Under the pieces are notes generated by a model. The model made no database searches and was not told the DNA's origin. It saw only the letters and a list, made by a program, of their open reading frames with translations. From Riptortus pedestris (Eukaryota > Arthropoda > Insecta > Hemiptera > Alydidae): DNA of 64,000 bases. Below are positions 23,331 through 35,200 of the stretch, piece after piece. Location of the stretch: positions 6,195,001 to 6,259,000 of the forward strand of contig CM032229.1 of assembly GCA_019009955.1 (NCBI GenBank), read 5' to 3'. The position numbers were made by a program, and so were the translations under genes. The stretch's first letter is position 1, and the number at the start of each line of letters is the position of its first letter.

Positions 23331-23339
23331 TATACAATC

Positions 23340-23745
23340 TTGGTATATAAGCGTTTACATGTAGAACCAAAAATCGAGTTCATTGAACGGTTGACATCGG
23401 ACGGGGTGAGACTTGCTTTAGCGGCTAGCCTCTTGACTATGTCGCCAATCCCATCATATGGTCTCTTTCCATGAACAGCTGCTGAGAAATGCCATTCAGC
23501 CTCGACATTTAAAGTCTTTGTGATAGCACAATTTTAAGAAGTTTTTGTAGTGGGCAACACCTCTCTCCAAGTAATAACGAATCTTCTTCGGTACATTCTA
23601 GAACTGTTTTTTTATAAACTCTGTAAGTTTCTTTTGAAAGCTGTAAACATACATAGTATTGTCACAGTTTCAAACAGTCGGATATCATATTCAAAACTGA
23701 CATGATTGGCATTATTACAGGCAATGACAAGCAACATATGACATT
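23340..23745 (+). other. Short family piece and unassigned DNA
   Basis: 23340-23405 retains AATCGAGTTCATTGAACGG, a family block. The rest shows no gene. Confidence 0.4.
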
Positions 23746-24128
23746 TTTGCAGATTTCCTTCAAGGGAAATCTGCTATTGAGGTTGTACTCATGACGAGAT
23801 GTTCGAAAATTTGAAATATCTCCGTTACTATCGAAAAATTGTACAAAATCAATCTTATTGCAAATTAAATTACTTATAATGTTGTATTTGCTCCAACATG
23901 AATATTAACGGAGATATTTGTTTTTATATTACATCCTTCAGTAAACCTCCACTTCCTACTCATGTGATTCTATTATTTGTTTATTATTATTTACGTCCAC
24001 TTTATGCTACTATGGCTAATCGGGACGTGATTCTATTGATAGAACAATTGATGTTCTATACACTTTTTCGGAGATCAAATATTAAGCGAGTTATTCGAAC
24101 TTTCTTGTTTACAGCCTTTACAACTTCC

Positions 24129-24210
<82 letters not shown>

Positions 24211-25004
24211 CCGGGAGTTGCACCCAGTTATTTCTGGTATTTATTAACTCAATTAGCAAAATCGATATTTAAACGTTTTATGTCAAAATAAATGTCAAGG
24301 TCGTTAGCGGATAAAGTCGGACCAGGGGGGAGGGGGAGAGGAGGTGAATTTATTGTGTCAGATCGAAAAAGTTTGTAGAACTAATTTTATTCTAAATTTA
24401 ATCGTCTATGTATGTTTTTATATACATATTTTCTCTAAGATTAATATTAACCAAGATATTTGGAATTTATAGTTTTCATCTTCAGAAAACCTCACTCCTA
24501 CTCATGTCCTTATTTCAATAAGCTTTTATAACAAGAACCTCTTTATTCTAACCTTAAATACCAAATATTATTTCCATGGGATATTTATTATGGGAGATAC
24601 ATTTAAATCCATTGTGCCATGACCCATCAATTAAGGTTTTACGTTTTTGTCTCAAAAATATTCATTTGATCTATACCATACTCAATATTTAATGTTTTAT
24701 CCAACACCTGAGTACATATTTGTGATTGACTGAAACCGGACTAGGAATAGGGGGGTTTAAAGGGGGGGGCGTTCGGAATTCCAAATGTCTCCTTTATTAT
24801 GAGTCTCATCAAAACATTTTATATGGCAAATCTTGTTAAAATATTGATATTCTACAAGTTTTACTCTATACATTTATTCGTATCTCATATATAGAGTGAG
24901 TTATTAGTATTCTATTGTATTCAGTATTCAGTAGGTTAATAGTGTGCCATACCATCACATGGGAAATCTGCTTATCTTACGCAGCCCCTGAAAGACAGAT
25001 CTTT
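23746..25004 (+). mobile_element. AGCAGATTTCCC-family element, near full length, with SINE fragment inside
   Basis: A-end TTTGCAGATTTCCTTCAAGG then GAAATCTGCTATTGAGGTTG at 23746. Family blocks follow, with (TA)n at ~24134-24194 passing into (GT)n. A degraded B-end lies at 24958-25004 (GGGAAATCTGCTTATCTTAC, GCAGCCCCTGAAAGACAGAT), its stem-loop destroyed. A SINE tail (TTATTATTATTTACGTCCAC) lies at ~23973-24035. Confidence 0.72.
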
Positions 25005-25394
25005 GGTGACATGTGATGAGCATGTCGGCGGTTTACTGAAGGCTGAAAAAAAACACAATATGTCACATAAGAGCTGCATAATCTAAGTAGATATAGAGAC
25101 CACAAGCTGGTGATCTCTTCTCAAAATATATTCTCTATTTCTACCATCAGGCATTAATGAACTTAATCTTTAGTTTTACATTTACCATTTTTTACAAATT
25201 ATAAAATTGGGTAACGCTCACACAATAATTACATCCGCTAGAACCATAAAAGACATTATTTATATAAAGTGGATGTGGCAAGTGTATTTTATTTTTTTTT
25301 AAAATTGAGATTATTTTAGGAAATAAACTCAATTGAATTCTCTCAATATTTTGTGAAATTCAGACTCAGTGAAAAAGAATATTTGATATTTCAG
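25005..25394 (-). repeat. Degenerate minus family end and spacer before Smoc
   Basis: CACAATATGTCACATAAGAG, CTGCATAATCTAAGTAGATA is a worn minus B-end, followed by weak family blocks to ~25280. 25281-25394 is AT-rich and ends in the acceptor of the first visible Smoc exon. No upstream Smoc exon was found here. Confidence 0.5.
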
Positions 25395-25592
25395 AAAGGC
25401 GCCCCTGCTGGAATCATAAGAGAAGTGATGATTCAGAAACTAAGTTAGGGTTCAACGTGAAATGCCTTTCTGATGGCAGCTATGCTCCAGTCCAGTGCCA
25501 TGAAGGGACTGGATACTGCTGGTGCGTCACACCTTCTGGAGTACCCATCCCAAATACTTCTGTCAGGCACAGGAAACCCAAGTGCCATAGAG
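25395..25592 (+). CDS. Smoc: Smoc exon: first thyroglobulin type-1 repeat
   Basis: The exon follows a TTTCAG acceptor and ends at AGAG/GTCAGC, with phase 1 at both borders, so it is a symmetric module. Its 65 complete codons hold a full TY1 repeat with six cysteines (local residues 4, 23, 34, 41, 43, 63), the VQCHEGTGYCWCV core and a PKCH end. TY1 repeats are disulphide-bonded extracellular modules. This is the most 5' coding exon I can find; the 380 bases before it hold a degenerate repeat end and AT-rich sequence. Confidence 0.93.
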
Positions 25593-28500
25593 GTCAGCCA
25601 CTACATTCTTATTTATAATCATTTCACTAATCCACATTATTTAATATTAGTCTGTTTATTATGGAAAAAAATCAGATGTGGCCTCCGTATCACACTAGTG
25701 CTCCTACTAAATTATATAAACAAAATGCTCAGTTGTATATTTGAAACTATTTCATTTGAAAGTCATATACAATATCTCCATTTCAACACATTGGACTGAA
25801 AAATGTCATAGATCATAATTGATAAATCATTTCATGATAAACAAAAAATGTCCTATGGGATTTTTTTGTATCTGTAATATGTATAGAGATACTTGAAATT
25901 TTTAATTTTCATCCTCCTCTAAATTTCCCCCTCCCCTTCCAAGTTGATTTCCATGAAAATGGGAGATGCACAGCTAAATGTTACAATAATTCCAAACATG
26001 AAATTTCAAAATTCTAAGGCTAGCCATTTTGATCTTACCATGTACAGATCACATTGAAACTAGTTAAAATGTGTTCAGGGAGGATAAAAGGGACAATTGT
26101 GTTGAAATTTGGAAATGTTTACAATACTTCCTTACAAGGATGTAAAAATGGAAAAGTTTGAACAATTCACTGCTAAACAAGACCAATGAATACAACTTTC
26201 TTTGTACCATTTTTTTCTTTATTTGTTTCAATTCAATTAGGAGTTTTGTGATTTTTTTTGACACCATGCACAGAAATTTAAAAAAAATCTTTGTATTGAG
26301 TGGTCTAAATAAAACTACATAGTTTGTGAGAGGCACAAATTTAAGAATTTCCTGAATTCAGGACAAACAAACTCATGACAAAATTGGTTCAAGATAGGCA
26401 TTCATATTCATTTCATTTGTTTAAATTGTGCCCAGTTTTGGACAGCTGGATTTATTTATTATTACTATATTTTTAAATGGTACAAACATTTTTTGTCTTT
26501 ATCACAAGGAAGTACAGTTAGTTATATTTAGTGTTTAGTGGTTAACATGAACTGTATATAGAAACTGTATATGTACACAGATATATAAACGATAAGTCTC
26601 CATCTTGCTTTAAGGAAACAGAATTATTATGTGTATACTCTGGAATTTCATTACTTTATTGGGCAACTTAAAATAATTTTCCTTAGCTATAAAAATTTAT
26701 AAATAAGCCAGGAGATCTCATTCACAGAAGGAAACAAAAAATATCCTAAAAATCACAGAGGAATATCTACAATAAATAAAATAAATAGTTAGTATAATAA
26801 ATAGTAGTTATAATAAATAGTTTCATTATAAAGCCTTCAAAATTCCATACCATCATTCCTGGGAACAAATGTACTTAACACAATGTCCAAAATAATAATT
26901 ATATTCAATACGAAATTTACAAATTTCCTTTCTTGAAATGCAAAATCCAATATAAGATTTTTTGGCAACACTATCTTATATGTTTGTATTATGATTATTA
27001 ATTAACCTCTCTCCTTCTCTTTTTGCGAGCTTATAATATAGTTACACTATTGACTACAAATAAGTTTTCATGTTACAAAATTAATCTTCTTAAGCTTATC
27101 TTTCTAGATCATTCTTCTACTAATTCTATTTACTTCAGAAAATAATTATCTCTGGCAACCAAACTATTACAAAAGTAATACTTTTAATATTAATAATGAA
27201 GGAATTCAAAATTATAGTGTAATTAACCCCTTTCTACTTTTTAATATATTTTTAATATATATTATTATTAACTTTAGATTGATTTGTTTGTTTTTACACA
27301 ACAAAAATCTATTTTTTATTAACCCCAATAACTTCTTTAAGCTAATATTAAGAAGGATCGAGTTAGCCATTTGAATTAATCCATTGGTCATAATATGTAG
27401 ATAACCCATTCCAATTAGCATTAGCTGAAAGTGGGCATTAATAAATAACATATATATATAAGACTGATTTACTGTTTTTATTTATGTTTAAATCACCAAA
27501 ACAAATAGTGTACAGATATTTTGAATTGACAGATAACCATTAATACACAATATAGATATTCCTAACAAACTAACCGATAAAAGTTCTAACATATTTCTTG
27601 TTAGCCACCGATAAGAAAAGGTTAAATTTATTCAGTTACTTCTTAATTTCACGACTTATTTACCTGAAAAATCTGTCTAGAAACTATGTGACCATCCCTT
27701 TAGAAAAATATACAAATGTCGATAATATGTAGAGAAATATTGGATTGTTTGTTAGAAAAAGAAAATAGGTTTTATATTGCACATTTCACAAAAACATTAA
27801 ATAATTTTTTACAGTTATCAAAAACATCAATTTACAGTTAAGTGAGAACATAATAATTTCAAATTATTTCATTGGCTGTCAATTCTTTATGATGACATTT
27901 TATAGAGTAAATTAGTTTTAAAAAGATAAAAGAAATTTTACAATGGGCTAATAATTTTTTTCTTTCACCAGGGAAACTAACGAAGTTGAAAAATGCTAAA
28001 GGTCAACATCGACGTAAAGGTAAATGCTGTAGACTTTTCCTGAGATATTGTGTACTTATGCAACAAAAAGAAGTAATGTAAATTTGAATCTTTTCTTATA
28101 TTTTAGCATGCGGGAAAGTAGAGAAAATAAAATTTATTAATAATCTAGTCAGAAAATGTAATATAGATTTATGTAGACATGAAGAAAGCATTGATAGTCC
28201 TCTCTGTAAACATGGTAAGTCTTATATCCTTTTTTAAAAATAACTTTGTATATTTCTTGATCTTTTAATGTATTCTGATTTATTCACTGTTTAGTTAATA
28301 ATTTCTTCTCAAGGGGCTATACATGTTTCAGGCATTGGCCTATCACACAAACTCCCAAAACTAATTGACAGGGAAATAAGTCATTGCTATGAAATGAATT
28401 TACTTTCATCAAATGTGAACCTGATATAATAGGCTCCATCAAATATTTTTTTTTTCTATGAAAACATCTTTAAAACAAGTTCATGTTTTGTTTCACAAAC

Positions 28501-30873
28501 AATATTGCTTGGTGTTTAATTGACAATAAATGTTAATTTTCATGACACTGGGGCACTCCAAATATTGTTTGGTTCATATATATAAAGGAAGGAAAGTCAT
28601 TATTTCTGACTCCTTAAAAAGTGGTCGATGACAGGAGTCTCTTGACTTTCTGTTAAATATAAACCTTATTGCTCTTTTCTGCAAGTTAAATATTTAAAAA
28701 ATGATTTTTTTTTGGTTATCCCAATGTATATCGCCATAAGTTAACCGGCTGTAAAAATAACCATAGTATATTAGAAATAGAGTTTTTATTTGAAGAAAGT
28801 TTTAACCCATTTTAATAAGAAGAAAAATGATTTTTCTTACCATATAATGTTGAAAGGGTAGAAAATATTTAAACACATGGTAATGTTATTGACTGAACTC
28901 ACCTATTAAGCTTGTCCTGTGTCCTACAAACATAGAAAAAAACTGACTTGTGTTGAAGATGTTAAGATGTAAATATATAATACATATAAACCTATAATTT
29001 TTTATTCTAAAATATAAATAGGTAATAGAGTTCTATTTTAATTATTTTTTATTTATGAAATTTTTGGATGAAATTTATATATTTCAACTTCTTAGTTCTC
29101 ATTCTAGTTTTTATTTTTGAGTCAATTTGTATATATTGTACCTTTTGTTATATTGCATGTTTAGTTTGTTCTGATATTGCTTTTGGGTGGTTTTGTTCCT
29201 TTATTTCTGCTCTTGTTATCTTTCATTTTATTATATTGTTTTGTAATTGTTATATCTACCTGAATTAATCACTGTATCCTTAGAGCTTTAAATAAAGAAA
29301 ATAATCCTTGAATGCTGAGTTTTGACTTTACGACTAAGAGCTGAGGTTCCATTTCAGCTACCACCTGTACCAATGGAAAACTAGTAACACAAGTAGCACT
29401 ATTTTTTGGATGACTATATATTATTTATGTTATGACCAGTAATGCACTTTTAGTAACTAATTAACATTTTGTTTATTGAGGTGTTCTGGTATTGTATGTG
29501 ACATAGTATTATCCAGTATCATTTTGCTAGTCGTGCTACTACCTTTCTCATGTAGGAATAAGACTCAGCTGTCCTCTCCATTGATTTTAGCAGATTTCCC
29601 TTAAGGAAAATCAGCTATTGAGGTTGAACTCATGATGCGATTTTTGAAAATTTTCTTCAAATTTCCATGAATACTACCCAGAGGATGAGGAAATTTATCT
29701 TTGTTCAAAACTATGTGTGTTTGTGTTTGTGTGTGTATATATATTGTTTGATCATTACAAAACTTGATATATAAGATTTTTATGTAAAAACAAAAATGAA
29801 GTTCGTTAATGGTTGAAATCGAACCAGTTAAAGGAGAGGGGGGGGTTTAGATGGGGAATTTCAAAAATTGCAAATACATTCATTATTATATGTTGGACCA
29901 CAAAATTGTATAGAATCAATCTTATTCTAAATTTAATGTTCAATACATTTTTTTAATATATATATGTTTTTTTCTTTATGTCGATTATTAACGTAGATAT
30001 TTACATTTTTCAGTTTTCAGCACTCTGTAAACCTTCACTCTTAGTAATGACATACTAACAATAAACTGTTATACCATGAATCACTTTATTCGAAGCTTAA
30101 ATACAAAATATTGTATTCAAATATTGAATTTCTCCTGTGCGATATACATGCAAATACGTTGTGTGATATGGTCACTAATTAAGATTTTCCAGTCTTGAAT
30201 TGAACTTATTAATTTATCCTAACCATACTCTAGATGTATCCATTTTATTCAACTCTAATGCTCGTTTTCATTAATGGGAAATATTGGACGAGGAATAGAG
30301 AGAGGGGGTTTGAAAATTTAAAAAAAAAAACTATTTTATCTTTAGTTATAGAAAATATTTTGAGATGTGACCAGGAATGTGTCATACCTACATGAGGGAA
30401 ATCTGCTTAATTTACGCAGTTCCTTCATGACGGAATTTAACACATGTCCATCCATTCATGCTAGTTGAATCTTGGAAACAGTAGTACTCTTTGAAACTTT
30501 AGTTTAATTCTGTTAAAATGATATTAGGCCACTTCATTTCTTTTGAGAAGAGTAAGTTATATTTTTACTATTTGAACATTTTAGATGAAGATGAGCAACT
30601 TCAGAAAAAAGGTGTCGAGTGGAAATTTAAAACCCTAGATAAAAATTCTGATAAAAACTTGACAGTCGATGAGTACCAAGAGTTCCAAAAACTAGTACGG
30701 AAAGCTGTCACTCCACAGAGGTGCTCTCGTTCTTTCATCAATATTTGTGATACTAATAAAGATGGGACAGTAACTTTCGAAGAATGGACTGCTTGCTTGG
30801 TTAAGAAACCTATAGGTACGTAATATTGTTAAAATAATACTTACATATCTCTACCCAGAAGAAATGGCTATAT

Positions 30874-30939
<66 letters not shown>

Positions 30940-32165
30940 GAAAGTAATGATATAATCATAATGAATTACATTGAATTTTTATACATTTGTCAATTTGCTC
31001 AAATAAAATACAATGTTATACTCCTAAGGAGTACTTATTAATATTTATACCACAATTTAAGTAAAGTCTTACTTAGAAATGTTGTATTCTATATTTCAAA
31101 ACAAATTGTAAAGTTTCTATTGTTTCAGTTAAGAAGCAGAAACGTAAGAAATCAAAACCTCCTCCTCAGGATGGTGACTTTGGAAGTGACTTACCAGGTA
31201 ATAATCTTAATATTAATTATTATTTTGTAATACATATAATTTGAAGCATGTTTAAATTTCTTTCCTTAATGTTTCATAGTTGATAAAAAATAAATCGAAG
31301 AATCTATTTTTTTGTCTTAATTTGTGTAGCCCGGTAAATAATGAGTTGTTTCTGTATGCCTTACTATTCCACATTTATAAGGTGAAATGAAGGGTCATGG
31401 GTCATCATGAAAGGTCAAGCCTGGCCTGGCTTGATCCCTGCTCTATATTTAGTGCAATTTGAGTAAAAAAGTCGCTAATACTTCAAGTAAGTGCTAAATC
31501 ACATAGTGACAGACTGAGTGGGCACTAGAGTACAAGGTAGGAACCCTAACTAGAAGCTTACTAAGTGTAAAACAAAATAAAATATAAAAAAACAGGCCCT
31601 GGTGAACTCAGATGCGCAGAGGGTAGGAAATGGACTATGTACAAATACATATGGAATAAAAAGAATGAATAATAAATCAGCCTTACCTCTGGAACACTTA
31701 TCCCTGAGAGAATCGGCACTGATGGGTGAGAGAAAGGAAAGGGATGAAGAACATTTTATGAAGATTATTTTAATTGGAACTAAAAAAAAAAAAAGATCAA
31801 CATTTATTAAACAAATAAGTAAATTTATTCTGTTTTTTTTTTTTTTAATATAGCCTAATAAAATGAATCTTATCGCATGTGAAGGCAAGCATCAAAGAAA
31901 AAAACAAAAAACTAGTTATTTCATTTTTAATCCTGAAATGGCAGATTTTTTTTATTAAAAGGAAAACATCCATAAAAATGTCATCTATCTCTTAGTAGAT
32001 ATGGAGAAATTTTCTATGTTCATTGTTATCTCCGCTAAAACCATTTACCCTTTTCTCTCTGAACTGATTATACCAATTAACTCGCTGAACTGAAATTTCA
32101 CACAAATGCTTATATTTCAAATTTCAAGCGGATGTACCACTCAAAAATTATCACATTAACAGAAA

Positions 32166-32259
<94 letters not shown>

Positions 32260-35200
32260 AACATTCTGAAATTTAAGGCGATGGAAATGAAAAGTTGCAT
32301 TTGTTCTGGGCCTTATTATTTCCATGTGAGTTACGATAATAGCTGACTTCCTGAAGAGAAATTTTGTTACAAAGGACTTAACCAATAAACAAGGATTTTC
32401 ATTATGATGATAGTTCAAAGTTGTGTTTTTGAGGGGTAAACAGGTGTTTTCTCTTCAGCCAATTCTCCAAATTGGTTCATAAATTCCGATTAAAAAATTC
32501 CATAGAAGAGATGAGTATTTTTTGAAGTTGTTCTCTTGAATAGTTAAGCGATTGAGTGACTTCATGGTCACTCCATAATATGAACTGCTTAAACGTTGTC
32601 TTTATCTCATTCTGGTATGAAAAGATTGGGAATTAATAATTAGCCTCACCTTATAAAGTTATAAAAAGTTCATATAACTATAGAATAGACAAATACATTA
32701 GAATTTAAATCTAATCATCATCTAATAATTAATATAAGCATTAGTTTTAGAAAACTTTCTGCATTTAATTTCTTCAATTATAATGAAAATGAATGTGCAG
32801 ATTAGTGTAGAGTAGCCAAATAAAACAAATTAAAATTAGTCAGTGACTCAAATTTGGAAATTTTATTTTAGGTTTACCATTACTAAATGCTCAACTTACT
32901 CCTGCTGAAGAAACTCTTCCAGAAAGAAAAGATGAACATGAAGGTATTGTCTTCATTTATTATTTAAGTTATTTTCTGTTCAAGAAGTTGTGTGTTGTTT
33001 AACAGTTCTATGTTAAACTATATTTTGTATAAAATGGAGCAAAATATAGAAACAAATGCATAATCAGGGGAAGGGGGCCCAATCAGTAATTTACATTTTA
33101 CATTGGGCATATCGTTATTCCTGGCATAGTTTTTGACTCTCTCAAGATGTGTAAGTCACACTTTATATCTTTAAAAGAAGGAAATGCTAATTTGGTGTAA
33201 ATGTTTACTTTGTTGGCCTATTGTTTCTTTTGCTATCTCCTTCTTCACCTCCATTTGTGGAGAGGGAGGGGAAGGGGCTAGTTATTTCAATTTGTAATCT
33301 TGAAATGGCAGATAAATTTGGAGCTGGGGGACCTCAGGCAAGCTATGACAGAACAGTATGTCATAGTAGTAGTCGTATAGCCTTCGGCCTGTTTGGTCAA
33401 CAAGTTCATTATTATTATGTAGCAACAATTATTTTAATGTCATCTCCTATTTGAGAGCATTAAAATTTGAAATGACGAACTATAAATAAAGAATTAATGA
33501 CTGCCTGTGTTATTATCTTTGCTTATAGTAATATATGTGGCTTATCTAAAAATATTTTTATTTCTAGGAAGTGACTGCCTTACAGATAGGAAAAACGTTC
33601 TTGGAGAGCAAACAGAAGTGAATTTTGAACTGTTCTTGCCTCAATGTACACCTGATGGACGATATCAAAAAGTGCAGTGCTATAAGTCTACAGGTAATTT
33701 ATAAACCTCAAACCAATTTATAAATGTGTGACATTGGTAAAAGGAATGGATCTGTTTTATAAACCATATGCTCGTAACTTATACTGTTCAATGATTCTTA
33801 ATTTTAAACATGAAAAACAGGGAAAGGTTCTTCTGTTCTACATCTTAACTTAAATCCTATGATTCATTTCAACTCTTAACTGTTTAAATGAAATTTTACT
33901 AAACAGTGAAGCTCTACCATTAAATTTCTGTATTTTATAATTAAATTCATATAACTATTTAAATGCTTTACAATATCATCACGGTTTTCCTTATTGTTCA
34001 CAGGATATTGTTGGTGTGTCAATGAGGACACTGGGAAACCCATTCCTGGAACTTCACGTAAAGATCTTAACCCTAATTGTGATGCTCTTCAATTGCCACT
34101 TCGACCTATGAAAGGTAAACATTATAAACTTTTACAATAAAAAAAAACATGTTAGCTGCTTCTTAATGGTTAATTTCTAATTTCTCAAGAAATTTCATCT
34201 CAGTACAAAGTATTTGTAAGTCTTAAAGTATTTTATAAGCCTACTAAGTGTTAAAAATTAAATGAACATCCAATTCCTTTTTATAATTTAGTAACTTGTA
34301 GCATAAAAAAATATTCTTAATATAGTGGTATCACTCATTACTCTGTTCATTCAAAGATTGATTGGGACATGATCTGATCCTGATCACTGACTTTTCAAAA
34401 CTAAATTAAAAATACATTATAATTTTTTGTTTCATACACTGCACAAAATCTAAAACTTTTGTAAGTAGACTGTGACTATAATTGTAAAATCCTTCTTCAA
34501 AATAAGCAAAGCATGATACATGTCAAAGTGGATCCAATCTGAAAAAGTCAAAGTTGAAGTCATAAAACCTAAACACTAAAATGGTTGAGTTAAACTAGCT
34601 CATTTGGTCTACATGAGAAGCAGTCTCCATCACACAGATCAGCTCTGCTAATTGTGAGTGGAGTCAAATATACTGTTCTATAAACTTCAGTATATATCCA
34701 CCAGGACTATTCTATGAACTCCCAATATATATCTGGTATTTTGCTGTGTGTCGCTGTAGCCATTGAACATATTTATTATACCAACACAATACCAATAATA
34801 CTATAGTTTTACTCAAAGCAAAGGACTGGGATATTGCATAGCTATGAATTATAACTTTGTTTATATCTGAGCATACAAAAACAAGCTCATACCTTGCAAC
34901 AACGTATTTGGGAGTAGAAAATATTTTTTATTTACTAATTTGGTTTTGATTTATTCATTCAGAATTAATTAAATTCAGTAACATCACAATGTAACTGGAA
35001 ATGACTGATACTTTTAAACTCCAGTGTACTAAATAATTTTTAAATGTTTAAATGAAATAATTCAAATTAGTCATGAGGTTTGATGAGTACGAATTTAGAA
35101 AGCTTGACAAGTTAATGATTTTATCCAGAATTTTTCTAATTTAAGGGACATGAAAACTTATTGTTCAAATATTTTTTTTATTTCAGGATGCCCTGAACAT

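Noticed and set aside
32110..32418. Antisense frame with a VCVCVC run
   Set aside because: It is the (CA)45 tract in a Smoc intron read on the other strand.
33221..33454. Plus frame in a Smoc intron as a possible extra exon
   Set aside because: It has no suitable acceptor and donor in the required phase 1-1 pattern, no TY or EF motif, and Smoc is continuous without it.
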